A DNA stretch of 64,000 nt from Gracilaria domingensis. Taxonomy: Eukaryota; Rhodophyta; Florideophyceae; Gracilariales; Gracilariaceae. This document shows, piece by piece, positions 49,413-61,666 of this stretch. The notes beneath the pieces were generated by a model. It saw only the letters and a list, made by a program, of their open reading frames with translations, did no database searches and was not told the DNA's origin. The position numbers and the translations under genes were made by a program. Position 1 is the first letter of the stretch. Each line of letters begins with the position of its first letter. The DNA is taken from the NCBI GenBank assembly GCA_022539475.1, contig VCMS01000187.1:189376-253375 (forward strand), read 5' to 3'.

Positions 49413-50666
49413 GAAAAGGCTTTGTATAAACCGTAAAAGAAATACGTAATGCCATATTTTTATAAAGTAACTTCTTGTACATACTTTGGGTTTTTATGTT
49501 CCTCAATATTTAATATCTTAAACACTTCTAACCTCCGTTTGGATAGAGAGTTCTTTTTATAGAAAGGAAGTCCATAAAGCGCGAAAATCTTGGAATTTGA
49601 GGAATTCCCGCATTTCCCTGGTGCGCTGTACATCCTATTTCAAGTCTTTCTGTCGGCTGGGAACTGCGGGAAAAAAGAAGATCTAAGGAGTTGAAAATAA
49701 GACGTCCATTTCTTAAAAGAAGTAAGCTCAGCGCTGAAATACAATTTCTATGGAGGCAATGTGGCAATGTAAGTTAGAACAATTCTGACGTTAAGAAATA
49801 CGAAAATGTGCACAATACAGGAAACGTTCAAAAGAACAATGACCTTGACAATCCCATTAATTTTATTTTAATGATAACTACCAAGTTATCACAAGATTAC
49901 TTCAAAGTCATAACGTTATGTTGTGGTTATAAATTGGAAAACCTTATTGTTTGGGGGCCGGAGCTTCAGGGTTAGAAGTGGAGAAAGTGTTAGATACGTC
50001 ACGTACTTGTTAATCTAATGAAGTTTTTCTATGAGCTTCACAACTTTAGGTTCTTACATGAAGCAAATTTAAAGCTCGAGACGTACAAAACTGAACTTTT
50101 ATGGCTTTTCCTGCAAATTTAGCAAGGTGAGACTTTAAACATCTCTTACTTAGCACTTTACATTTATTAGTGTATACGAACAAAACAATGTCATAGACAT
50201 ATTCTAGCTCTATTTCAAGTTTGAACTAAAATAAAGTTCTACTTTCATGTTCAAACAAAGTTGACATTAGTTACCAAACCCATCATTACACACATCATGA
50301 TATAATGCATGACGTGTTCATGAAGACAATAATGTCATCAACTGGTACTGTAATTCAGATATGTGAGACAATGTGTGCCCTACGAAAAATAGATGTCCGC
50401 CGTTACGCTGCAAGTAAAATTCTTACAAAGGGTATCTCTTACACCATAACATAATTCTGTTTCTTATGGAATGTTCGCACTCTTGCTAAGAAAACCAAAG
50501 CGAATATGTGTTACATTTTTAGACTTTTATGCTTTTTCTGCACTTCCATTAACGCATCATCTTCGTCAAAATGGCGACATTTTGCGATGGTTGTAGTACC
50601 ATATCGAACGAAAAGAAAATTTCCTCCACAAGACCAAAATTTTCTTTTACCTCTAGAAGGAGTATA
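49413..50666. other. AT-rich intergenic, no gene
   Basis: A short TTCCCGCA/TGCGGGAA inverted pair near 49605-49675 resembles the centre of the foldback element at 51577. Nothing else seen. Confidence 0.4.
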
Positions 50667-50850
50667 GTGAACCGTGAGGGGAGCAAAGCATAGCTGGGGC
50701 TCGAACTCAGGACCCCCAGATCACACAAAAAGCACACGAAGGTGGTTACCGACTGAGCTATGGCGGCTCCAGTGCATGTGTCCCACAAGCTGGCACTGTG
50801 GAGGTGTTATCGTCACCATCTGTGACTGTCATCTGCAGCTGACAGCACTA
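50667..50850 (-). repeat. tRNA-derived SINE-like repeat, unit 1
   Basis: On the - strand it has an A-box-like TAGCTCAGTCGGTA and a B-box-like GAGTTCGAGCC 55 bases later, in tRNA order, but the arms do not pair as a true tRNA. A non-tRNA leader with ACACATGCACTGGAG lies 5' of the A box. Confidence 0.6.
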
Positions 50851-50893
50851 CACTGCCCTCTATGATGCATCGAGCTATCGAATGATCATTATG

Positions 50894-51078
50894 GTGAACC
50901 GTTACGCGGGTAAAGCAGAGCTGAGGCTCGAATCCAGGACCCCTAGATCATACAAAGAAACACACGAAGCTGGATACCGACTGAGCTATGGCCGCTCCAG
51001 TGCATGTGTCCCACAAGCTGGCACTGCGGAGGTGTTATCATGACCCTCTGAGATTCTCTTCTGCAGCTGACAGCATTA
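50894..51078 (-). repeat. tRNA-derived SINE-like repeat, unit 2
   Basis: About 80% like unit 1 over its length, same orientation, A box TAGCTCAGTCGGTA intact, B box GATTCGAGCC. Separated from unit 1 by about 44 bp. Confidence 0.6.
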
Positions 51079-52066
51079 CAAAGAGGCATATTTTTCTAGG
51101 ACTACATTTTTAGTACATACATACAAAATTTGAAAGAACGAAACCTGATAGGTTTCCAAAGTAAGCCGCATCTACCAACAATATAGAGCGTAGATATCGC
51201 TATTTTCCGAGATTTACACTCTGTGTTTCATATTCCTTTTCAGCTCCAAACCTAACCAAATTAGAGTACTCTAACTCTAATGCTACAGCTAAACTGAAAC
51301 AAAGAATATAATTACCATTAGCTTGAAGCTGGTTGGAGTCCTAAGCAAATCAATTTCGCTACAACCGAAACGTATTCTATTTCCCATGGCGTCTGACAAA
51401 GATGTCGATTGTAGAGGCTTGTAAGGATTCGCGCAACAACAAAAGCGAGGTACTGTATTCTGTAGAAGCTGAGAATTTAACGGTCCCTCGTGTAAGATAG
51501 CCATGACTTATCACGTAGATGTGACATTTGCAGTAGTAAGTAAACTTGAAATTGCAAGATTTCCCGCATCTCCCAGGGAAATGGGGGAAATCCTACAATT
51601 TGACACTTACTTGCCACCGTAAATGTTTTACGTACGTGATAAGCCATGGCCATTTCGTATGTGATGGCGTGTTTATGTCGAGTTGAAAGAATACAGTACC
51701 CATTGCTTTAATTTTACGCTAAATCTTACACATCCCTACCGTCGACATCTTCGTCAGATGCCACGGGAAATGGAGCAAGTTGCAGTTGAACCAAAAGTGG
51801 TCTGCTTAGAGTTTCAAACAGCTTCAGGTTAGTGGAAATTTTGGTCCTTATTTTACATGAGCTTCAGTATTAGAATAGGAGCACTCTAATTCAACAAGTT
51901 CTTGAGTTTTAAATAACGCCGAAACAAGCAGCGCAAGTCTCGAAAAACAGCGATATCAACGCTATAGAGCGATCTTTGATGCGACATACTCCTACAAACT
52001 ATCACGTATTTTCAGTCGAAATTTGGTAAACATGTAGTACTGCTATAGTTTTAGCAAAGTATGCCT
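51077..52066. mobile_element. foldback element, ~490-bp arms
   Basis: The left arm (51077-51577) is an imperfect inverse of the right arm (51578-52066). Matching pairs include the ends (AGGCATA), TATAGAGCG..GATATCGCT, ATTAGAGT..CTCT and the centre TTATCACGTA..ATTTCCC. No coding sequence and no target duplication found. Confidence 0.7.
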
Positions 52067-52826
52067 ACTTTTGGAATAGAAGAGAAAAACTGGTTGCGTC
52101 ACGAAGGTTTTCTTTTTGTTCGAAACAGTACTACGACATGGCAAGATGTCGGCGTTTTTGAAGATTATTATGATCTCTAGCTGACAGAAAGGCTTTGGAA
52201 GATGGTGCGCAGCGCACCAACAATGCAAACCGTCTAGCTCGAATTCAGAAAGTTTTGAAATAGTTTATCACAATCAAATAAAAATTCAATGTTTTGAGAA
52301 ATGTTGTCACATGTTCGATTTCTCGCTTCCACAGAAAAGTTGATGAAGATAGTTACATTTCTAGATATATCCCTGTCATCGCTAGTGTTGCTTATTTCGT
52401 CTATAGAATAGTGTTTCAAGGTACGCAGAAGATATTTTATCTTGACGATGCGCATGGTGACGCCCACATGCGTGGATGTCTCACTGGATCGAGATGACTT
52501 CATGTATCAAGTACTTTCATTTGGACATCTGGGGGACATATGTAGTGCCACTTTGTTCAACCATCACCACCATCTCACTACATGCAATCGTGTGCACTCT
52601 CCCACTAGTTGTCAAAACTGCTTTACAAGATCATCTACGCTGTGTTTGCTTTTTACTCGCTTTTCTCTCAATTGTTTCATACGCAATATTCCCGCTGCTG
52701 TGATCAGCAAATGAATCAGTAGCAGAGAACGGATTCCGACAGCAACGATGAGATTACCCCAATTCCTGCACATGATGATCGTCCACCGCTCCCCACAGCG
52801 TTTGCAGCTCCTTCGCCCGCGCCCAC
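52067..52826. other. intergenic, no gene recognised
   Basis: Short frames on both strands without domains. Confidence 0.4.
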
Positions 52827-53239
52827 TGTAGTGCAAATCCCACTTGGGAGAGATGACACTCAAGGTCCTCGAATCCTTGATCTCCTGGGAGGTAGACTCA
52901 GCAGAAGAGCCCTCCGTATACGGAGAGCGCGGGTGTAAATCCGCCGGTACTTCGGAAATACCACGGAGGTTACAGCGGGAATCGCCAAGAAGGGATCTGT
53001 AAGCAAACGTCCGAGAGTCGGAGATCTCTGATCGGAGGCGGAAAGAGAGGAACTTAGGTCAACGGGGTGCTTCGAAAAAGATGGAAAGATAGGGAAAAGG
53101 ATGGGAAAAAGGAGAAAGGAAAGAAAAGAAAAAGGGACAAACCCGAGGGCGGGGTCGTGCGACAAGCGGCAACAGACCCGGGCCGAGGGTGCCAATGTGT
53201 ATTGAGCGTACGAGGCAGACCTCTATACAGAGTCGAGAC
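52827..53239 (-). repeat. truncated reverse-oriented LTR
   Basis: Begins TGTAGTGCAAATCCC on the + strand, like TGTAGAGCAAAACCC of element A, and shares spaced matches such as CGGGTGTAA and AGAACCCTC/AGAGCCCTC. It stops exactly where the LTR of element B begins, so it looks like an older LTR cut by that insertion. Confidence 0.45.
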
Positions 53240-54213
53240 TGTAGAGCAACGCAATTTGCGTGGTTATCAGGATGATGCGCCTCATATACTCAGGGGAGTG
53301 ATACGAGGATGCACTCGAAGAGTTATGAGTTGGACCCAATTTTGGCGGTTACTTTTGGAATGGCTTTCCCACAGTTACCTGTAATCAGGGTTGCCATTGC
53401 TGGCCAATACCGCTAGGTGGACGCGTGTACTACACCACCGTGTGTGTGCATATTACGGGACAATAGGTAGTGCACCTGAGGTGCCTGACACTGGGCTAGC
53501 CACGTGTACGGACCCCTGCGGGTGTGCACCACGTGTACATAGTTAGTTTAGACCTACTTAGGTGAGCTCGACCTCGTCGTCGCGAGCACCTTTGTAAAGT
53601 GAACCCGAGCACTTCTAAGTGAACTCTTTGTCGAGTAGCGCTCTCCTGAGTGGTCTCTACACGAGTGAGGCTCTGGCACCAACCGCCTACGTGGGTTATC
53701 ACTCTTGCGAGTATAGCCACGTCTGGTTACGGTGGTCCTACCCTCTCGGTACCTTTGAGGAACATCTGTCGTTGATGTCGGGACCTGAGGGTCGTACCGA
53801 GGAGGTATAGGACTAGATTACAAAGTCATCCGACTCTGTATAGAGTTTTGCCGTGTTTACGGAAACCCGTGCATTACCGTTGGAGGATCTCGCCCCGCTC
53901 CGGGCACAGTGCCGAGGAGGCCCTACCCGTCGCGTGTGGGTGTTGGTTGGTTGTTGTTTTCTGTTGCTTTCCCTCTCGGGACTACACCTGTCGTTGGTCG
54001 TGTTCCATCGTTGCCGATACCACCCCGTCTCTGGAGTTTCTCATCGTTTCCTCACCACGTGGCCTAGCACCTCTGTAGGTATAGCCAGTTGCCCCTTCGG
54101 CCTTACAACCGAGTTACGGTGGTACAGAGGGCTCTGTCACTGGTCTGCCATCTCTCACGAGAGCGGACCTTCGGACAGTCTGGTGGGTTCCACTCTCCCG
54201 AGTTTGCCCCACA
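53240..54213 (+). repeat. 5' LTR of element B
   Basis: Starts TGTAGAGCAACG (element A forward LTR starts TGTGGAGCAACG) and ends CCCCACA three bases before the primer-binding site; 974 bp. Confidence 0.8.
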
Positions 54214-54216
54214 AAG

Positions 54217-54235
54217 TGGTCTCCCGACTTAGAAC
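54217..54235 (+). promoter_or_regulatory. primer-binding site of element B
   Basis: TGGTCTCCCGACTTAGAAC, identical to that of element A, although the LTRs and leader around it have diverged. Confidence 0.8.
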
Positions 54236-54460
54236 CGTTTTAGGTCACTGTCGTGGAATTGACTTGATTGTTGACGGATCACCGTTTTCTGACAACGATC
54301 AGAGGACTCTCTAGAGTTTTGGAGGTTGACAAATTTTGAACGTGAACCGCTGACGTGGTGGTGGTTTACAGAGAAGGTTTATTGAGTTTTCTTGTTCTTT
54401 GGAGACTCGTGTACGAGTTTAACTGGATCATCTGGATCAGATCGCTTACTGGTTTCCAGT

Positions 54461-56529
54461 ATGCCGCAACCGCCTCGAGGTTCTCGAGCTGGTTAAGCGC
54501 GGTCGTCAGCTGCGGTTCCACCAGTTGCACCGACGTCTCGGTCTATCCCAGATGAGGCGCAACCTCTTGAGGTCGTACCCCGCCCCCGGAGAACGCGTGC
54601 AGTTACGGAAGCACCTAAGGAAAATGTGGGTTCTGCTCAACCCGTCGTTGAGACACCATCCATGGTTAACCCTAACGCTGCTACCGTAGCCGAGTTGGCT
54701 AGGTTGGAATCCCGCTTGGATATTAATCACGCTGCTCACGTGGAACTCCTACAGGATGTTACCTCGTTGAGGACGTAGGTTGATAATGCCCAGGTGAGGG
54801 ATGTCTCAGGAGACTTGCGTCTTCTGAGAAGGGACGTGAATTCCATTATGGAAAATCTGGGTACCCCAGACGTCTTCGTCACGGAGTACCGGGCATTTGT
54901 CGAGGAAATGCGCACCGATATCGGTCGAATTCGTTCGCGCTTGGAAACGCTGGAGGATACAATCCGTATGGATGAAGCTGTGAACGCACAGGTTCCTCAA
55001 GGAAATCCATCTGCGGATGAAGACCATCGTTCGGTGAAGCAGAAACGTCGACACTCAAAACGAGTTCACTATGATTCGGATTCATCGCGCTCTGACTCGA
55101 GCGCCATGACTGAAGACAGTTCGTCAGATTCATCTGATAGTGATGAAAACCGTCATAGGTCACGTTCGACACGGTCGAAAGCGACGCAGTCTACTCAGGC
55201 AGTGATGAGATCACGTGTGAAAGGACGGCGCCACTTGGGACTCAAAGAGTTAAAGCCGACGGACCCGCTCTACACAAAGCTGTTGTCGTACCGCTATTAT
55301 CGGTTGGAAGATGTTACTTCGAATCGCTCCTCGCGAGGAACCGGTAAGGTGAAGGACTACATTCGAAGGTTGAATGTTACCCTTGAAACAAGGAAGTTCT
55401 CGGGGGCAGATCCTATCCTTATCCTGGATTTCCTTGCCAGGTTCGTCGAGGAGGCCGATATACTCGGTATGAGTGAAGCACAGGCATATGTGGCACTGCC
55501 GTACTTTCTAACAGGGACTGCGGAAGATCAGTACAACTCAGTTCGAGGAACCTCGAGAGCCTCGGAAGGAGGAGTCACGTGTTGGCCGGAAGCCGTGAAC
55601 TACCTTCTCAGGTCGTACGCGACTTCCAACGCGATTTACAGCGCTACTCTTGCTGTTCGCGACACTAGACAGAAGAGTGGAGAATCTGAAACGGTTTATT
55701 CAACGCGGTTGAACAAAGCGTTTCACCGATGTGGTAATGTGTATTCCGCACAGGAGCGGTGTACCATGTTTGTTGATGGTTTGGACCCCACCATTCGGTC
55801 ATTGGTCGCTCGCCGAAGCGAGAAAAAACGCCGAATGACGTACCTAGAGTTGGTTAATTACGCCCAGGCGGAAGGAGAGACGTATCGAGCCCGCAACCCG
55901 GGGCAGCGCCGCTCGAAAGCGCTACTCGTGGAGAGTTCGTCACCATCGATGTCGGTTTTGCGACGTGAAACCGCTGTCGGTGATGCTGATAACGTCCACT
56001 TCATTGGAAGTAACCCCGATTCTTACGGATCTACGGACCTGCCGTCAACCTCGATTCCGAGCACGGAAGAAGACCCCGCATTGTATGCCCAAAGTGTCCG
56101 GGTGCCTGCAGCCCCGCTGCCTTACGCTAACAATTCGTCGCGTCTGAACCGTCCAGGGTAGAAGGACACAGCACCACAACGTCGAGAGGACAATCGCCCT
56201 CGCGACAAACCGGCCTCGGTCATATGTTACCAGTGCTACCTTCCAGGTCACGTATCGACGCAGTGCGTATTTCCGCCGTCGCACAGGCCGAAAATTATTG
56301 CGTATTACGACGCCCTCACGCCCGAGGAAAAGGAATCTGTCCCACGAAAGGAATATGATAAGGCCAGAGCTGAACTGGGATTACCGGTTCCGGTCTATGA
56401 TCAGCCCTCCGTTCCGGCACAGGCACCTTCGAACCAGGTTCAAGGCGAAGTACCCACGCATGGGGTTCAGTTAGGCCCCCGAACGGAGTTCACGCACCGA
56501 ATTCGGTGAGCCTCGTTCAGAAAAACTGA
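54461..56529 (+). pseudogene. gag: Gag of element B, with premature stops
   Basis: ATG at 54461 (MPQPPRGSRAG) followed within 12 codons by TAA; a second stop TAG at about 54776 and a third at 56159 interrupt a frame otherwise colinear with element A Gag. KELKPTDPLYTKLLSYRYYRL and EGGVTCWPEAVNYLLRSYAT mark the capsid-like core. The CCHC knuckle CYQCYLPGHVSTQC lies beyond the third stop. The last two stops sit where element A has Gln and Trp, so both fit transitions. A one-base shift near the end is needed to reach the conserved terminal KN* at 56521-56529. Non-functional as it stands. Confidence 0.85.
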
Positions 56530-56590
56530 CTTCGGGAGTTTCCCCTACGGGAGGGGCGCCTTCCGAGCCGAAGTTGAAGGCGCCCGAGGC
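56518..56590 (+). promoter_or_regulatory. gag/pol -1 ribosomal frameshift signal (element B)
   Basis: G AAA AAC at 56520-56526 followed by TGA; a small hairpin TCCC-CTAC-GGGA (56541-56552) and a 10-bp stem GGGCGCCTTC / GAAGGCGCCC (56554-56563 with 56576-56585, 12-base loop). Relative to element A one pair changes from T-A to C-G on both sides. Confidence 0.65.
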
Positions 56591-57501
56591 GTCACAGCTT
56601 CGCTCCCCAGCTGTTAGAATCCTTTCAAGGATAGCGGCTACAACTGACGTGAGCTCAGAACACCTTTCGGTTCTACGTCGTCCGTGGATACGGTCCCGTA
56701 ATCTCCGTATTCCGGAAAGAGTTCTTGTGATGGCCAAGAGAAACTACAAAGTTTATGCCGATCTTGGCTTGTCTAACCAGTTCATGGTTCGACAGTTGTC
56801 TGTGTTGGATACAGGAGCTGCACCGAACCTGATTCACCTTGAGTTGGTGTCACCCGCGCTACGGGATGAAATTCGTCATGGTCCAGGTTTGGACATCACG
56901 GATGCCAACAATAACCTGTTGCGTACTCTTGGGTACATACCTCTCATGGTAGGATTAGGAACCTGTATGGTTAGAGTGGATTTCATGGTTTGCAAAAGCA
57001 TTGCCGCACCGGTGATACTCGGTTGTGACTTTTGTGATCGTTTTGTTGAAGCGATTCGACCTCGAGCTCGAGTTGTTACCATGGATGATGGTTCCGAAAT
57101 ACCGATTGTAAGGAAACCGCTAAAGAGAGCTACACGCAAGCGCGTCCCGCTCCCTGCTGCACAGGAAGTTCCAACCGTCGACCCGGTATCATCTAAGCTC
57201 CATGTGGCTCATGCCATCGCAATCCCTGCGCAATCCCAAATTTGGGTCACCATAACTACTAAGCAGTCTGGTCTACGTGTCGTACAACCATTGCCATCAT
57301 TGTATGATCAGAAGCAACTCGCTTTGGCGAACGGAGTAATCTCGGTGGAACCCGACAAACCATTCAGAGTTTTGGTCGCCAACTTTGGCACAACCCGACA
57401 GTGGTTAGCTAAAAACCAAATCCTTGGTACCACTCTCCCACACCCTGCTGCTATCGTACCGACGAAGATACCCGTTGCGGATGTTCTCGGTATAACCGAT
57501 G

Positions 57502-57515
57502 CTAAGGAGGGGGAA
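57502..57515 (+). promoter_or_regulatory. internal polypurine-tract copy (element B, upstream of RT)
   Basis: CTAAGGAGGGGGAAGG encoding AKEGEG, at the same place as 39696-39710 in element A. Confidence 0.5.
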
Positions 57516-60500
57516 GGATCAGCGGAAACCGCTTTTACCGCATCGGTTACCCCGGCGAGCGAAGTTACCGAATCGCTGGCACCCACCGAGGGTAAAGCGT
57601 TGCCACCAGGAACGGAAGATACAGACCCTGTCAAGGAACTGGAACAGTTGAATTTTGATCATGTACCTGAATCTCATAGAGGTAAGCTAAGAGAAATGTT
57701 GAGGGAGTTCACACCCATGTGGGATGGATCCCTTGGGACAATTGGAATCACGGAACACCGTATTGACCTACTTCCAGGTACTAGCCCCATTTCCCAACAC
57801 CCATACCGGGCTGGTCCCAAAGCTAGGGAAGAAGAGCAATCTCAGGTTGAGAAGATGTTACGCGCTGGCGTCATAGAGGCGGCTCAATCCGCTTGGGCCT
57901 CACCCGTGGTGCTAGTTCCAAAAGCGGACGGATCATGGCGATTCTGTATTGATTACCGTCGTCTAAATTCGGTCACTGTCAAAGACGTTTATCCCATACC
58001 CAGGATGGACGAATACATTGACTCGCTTGGGAGTGCTACAGTGTTCACCGCCTTGGATGCCAATTGGGGATACTGGCAAGTTCCGATCCGTGAAAAGGAT
58101 AAGGACAAAACTGCTTTTGTGTGCCACCAAGGTTTGTACCGGTTTAAACGAATGCCGTTAGGATTAACCAACGCACCGGCTACGTTTCAACGTGCTATCG
58201 ATATCCTCTTGGCTCGATTCAAGTGGAAGACCTGCTTGGTGTATCTTGACGATATCATCGTGTTCTCCGATAACCTTGATGACCACTTAACACACGTCCG
58301 GGACGTCATGAGAGTCCTCAGGGACGCGGGCATTACGCTGAAACTCAAGAAGTGCGAGTTCTTCACAGATTCTGTCAAATACCTAGGGCATATCATTCGA
58401 CCTGGACAGCTCTCAGTTGACGCAGTTCGCGTGAAGTCGCTGAAGGAAGCGAAACACCCTACGACACAAACGGAACTCCGCAGTTTTCTAATGTATATCG
58501 GCGTTTTGTCCCGAACTTCGCAGATATTGCGACCCCCCTTAACCACCTTTTGAGAAAAGGTCAACCAGTTCAATTGGAACCCCTAGGCGACGCGGAAGCG
58601 TCTGCCTTTTCGGCATTAATTGACGCAGTAACGTCACCGCCAATCTTGGCTTTGCCTAAGCTAGGACTTCCATTCGAAGTAGACACTGACGCCAGTGCAC
58701 ACCAGGTTGGTTGCGCCTTGTTTCAGGTCACGGAAGACTGCGTGAGACATCCAATTGGATACTGGTCGCGATCCTTAAACGTACACGAACGTAACTACTC
58801 AGTTTCGGAGAAAGAGTGCTTAGCCGTTTTATGGGCTCTAACTACACTGAGGCCATATCTTATGGGCAACCATTCTACGGTACATACGGACCACTCATCT
58901 CTCCGATGGCTCATGGAAATCTCGGAACCATCAGCACGCTTGATGCGTTGGCGCTTGAGGTTATCGGAGTTCGATTTCACAGTTACGTACAAAAAAGGAA
59001 AGTTGAATCTGCAGGCAGATGCACTCTCCCGCTTGGGAACAAATGCAGAAGCGGCACCAGTTGACGATCTGGACATACCATGCTTTATGGTGGAAGAACA
59101 AGCAGGTTGGGTCGAATCTTTGTCGGATGACATCTGTGACGACATCCTGCTCACTTCGGAGAAGTTGGATCCCTTGACTGGATCTTTTGTACCCATCACT
59201 TCCGAGGAGATAATCCGAGAACAGCAAACGGATGAGTTTTGTACGCGAATTCGCCCTCGTCTCAATGGAGGAGATCGTATACCTTTTCAGGTTAACGATC
59301 AGGGGTACCTGGTTAGGTTGGTTGAAGTGTATACCCAAATTGTGGTCCCATACTCGCTGCAAAATCGTGTGTTGGTCATGACACACTATGTGAAGGTAGG
59401 AGCCCACCCAGGAGGTCGAAAACTATACTTGACCCTGCGTAGGGATTTTTACTGGCCGTCAATGGCATTGGACTGCTACGCAGTACGACGCTCTTGCACC
59501 GAGTGCGCTAAGAATAACGTGAAACTCCGTAAGTACTCGAAGAAGTTAACGCTGTTCCCAGCACGGTCTCCTTTGGAGTTTATCGCTATCGATATCTTAG
59601 GTGAATTGATCAGAACCGCAAGAGGTAATCGATACCTTCTGGTTATCACCTATCGGTTCTCTAATTTGGTACGGACAGTCCCGCTGAAACGGATTACGGC
59701 CACCGTGGTTGCACAAGCTTTTGTCACCCACTGGGTCTTTGTGTACGGTCCACCGGTTCATCTATTATCAGATAACGGTTCACAGTTCACGTCGAAGTTT
59801 TTCCAGGACGTCTGTCGGATCTTGAGTGTCAAGAATCTATTTACGACCACCTACCACCCCCAAACAAATGGTCAGGTAGAACGATTTAACCGTACCATGC
59901 TGAATGCATTAAGATCTTATGTGGCAGATCATCCTAAGGATTGGGACTTGTATACGGACGCTATTACGTATGCGTACAACACCCAAGTCCACCGGGTAAC
60001 GAAGCTAGCACCTTTTGAGTTGGTATTGTCAAGAGTACCGCCACCGGTTGCAATCGAGGCTCAAGAAACGCTTTCTACGTACCCGTCTGTTGGGTTATAC
60101 AGGAACGCTTGGAAGGATTGGTTAACCAAAATGGTACCGGTCGCTCGCACAGCGATGGATAAGGCGCAGGCCGCTTATAAGCGCAACTTCGATGCGAAGG
60201 TTAAGACCCCATTACCAAAAGTCAAACCAGACGATATGGTATTTCTCCGCAAAGAATACTATAATCCGGAGAAGAAACGCCGCCACAAGCTCTCGCCTAT
60301 CGCGGAAGGAACCTACAAGGTTATTTCCGTCACGGACGATACCGTAGTATTGGATATCAATAATCTCCACGAACGGATATCGTTAGACCGTGTCGCGCTG
60401 GCCCCACCACCCTACGTTCACGTTAACACCCAACTGGGTGAAGCAACAGGGGTCGAACAGGTCGTATCTTCGCGCCCTGCGACTCTCCGCCCTGATCGCG

Positions 60501-60623
60501 GCTTATCGGATCTACCGAAGTCAGAATCACCCACGCCGGTAGCACAACCCGTTGCGGGAGACGAAGAGGAAAACTCAACTAGAGTTGAACCCCCACCGGA
60601 CGTCGTGGCTCCCGTGCGACCGC

Positions 60624-60640
60624 CTAAGGAGGGGGAGGAA
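60624..60640 (+). promoter_or_regulatory. internal polypurine-tract copy (element B, pol tail)
   Basis: CCTAAGGAGGGGGAGG encoding PKEGEE, at the same place as 36506-36520 in element A. Confidence 0.5.
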
Positions 60641-60973
60641 AGTACGGAACCCGTTACACCGGCGTCGCACGGTCACACTGTGTCGCAAGGTACCGCAACC
60701 AATCTCGCAGTCTCCACCGATAGCATTGTGGTGCGCCGAGGGGCTGTACCTCGTGGTGATACTCCGTCGAGTTCGTCGAGCAATGCGCTGGAAACGACAC
60801 GACCCACCCAGGGGGTACACACCGCTGTGGATAACGTAACCCCGTCGGGAACACCACAACTGAGTGAGGTCACCACCCGCAGAGCGGAGAAGACAGTATC
60901 TGTAGACCCGGGCTTTCCGGGGAACGCAGAACCGCAAGCGGTAGATCAGCTCAATGTTACCGACCGGTGTTAA

Positions 60974-61666
60974 CCACGCCGTGGTATGAGGAAACGAGAA
61001 GTCGTGCTTACCCGCGTATTATTTGGGAAAACAACCTTGGAAAGGTGAAGTACGAAGTACGAGTTTGGAAACCGTCGATAGTGCACCCACGCCGCGTGGC
61101 AGAGGACTCATGACACACCCAAGTGGAGAGTAACACGTTGTGTGACGTGGTGACGTATGGAAAGCACCGCCGACGCGGGGAACTGCTGACAGTAAGTCGC
61201 GTGCGCGAGTACTACACGCGCACGGTGCACGATGTACGGTCGCCAACCGTAGGCGAACGGACACCTGTTAGGGTAACTCGTGGCTCACACGTGCCATCGC
61301 CTGGCCAACCAGAAGGCCGCGATATGCACCGTGATTGGTCAATCCGCCTCCATTGCGCACGAGCGAGACCCTGCCCGTTCTCCGTCGCACGGACGATCCT
61401 TCTGGATAGCAAGAGGGAGCTCAGAATCCCGAAGCTACCGTTGGACGGTCGGAAGCTCAACCAAAACGAGCCAAAGCTCGTCGGACTCAAGAAGGAGAGT
61501 ACTTCAAGAAGAACCTTTCAGGTTGAAGATTGGACGCTCCTGGTGTAAGTTGTAGTTGTCGCACAGCGAGGAACTCCTAGTGAGTCGTGACTGGTTAAGT
61601 CCAAGAGGAACCCCTCTAGAGGTTAGCCGGCCACCACCTCGCCACCTTCGAAGGTACGAAACCACA
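60974..61666 (+). other. spacer between pol and chromodomain in element B
   Basis: About 690 bp, almost the same length as in element A (about 700 bp) but without clear sequence match. Open frame 61123-61548 has no domain. Confidence 0.35.

Larger units (their letters stand above)
56526..60973 (+). pseudogene. pol: Pol of element B, broken by a 10-bp deletion
   Basis: Protease (LDTGAAPNLI; APVILGCDFCDRF) and RT (SWRFCIDYRRLN; VYLDDIIVFS) are in one frame. At about 58493, after ELRSFL, ten bases are missing relative to element A (GLCN region), which shifts the frame and brings a stop at 58551. The rest continues in another frame to 60973: RNase H (VDTDASAHQVG; SEKECLAVLWAL), integrase HHCC (HYVKVGAHPGG..CTECAK), D, D, E (IDILGEL; LSDNGSQFTS; NGQVERFN), with TYRFSN where element A has TDRFSK. 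A second KEGEES segment near the end holds a polypurine copy. Catalytic residues are intact but the protein cannot be made whole. Confidence 0.9.

Noticed and set aside
50667-50790. tRNA gene on the - strand
   Set aside because: A and B boxes are good, but the acceptor arms do not pair, the anticodon arm does not form and the spacing is too long. Better explained as a tRNA-derived repeat.
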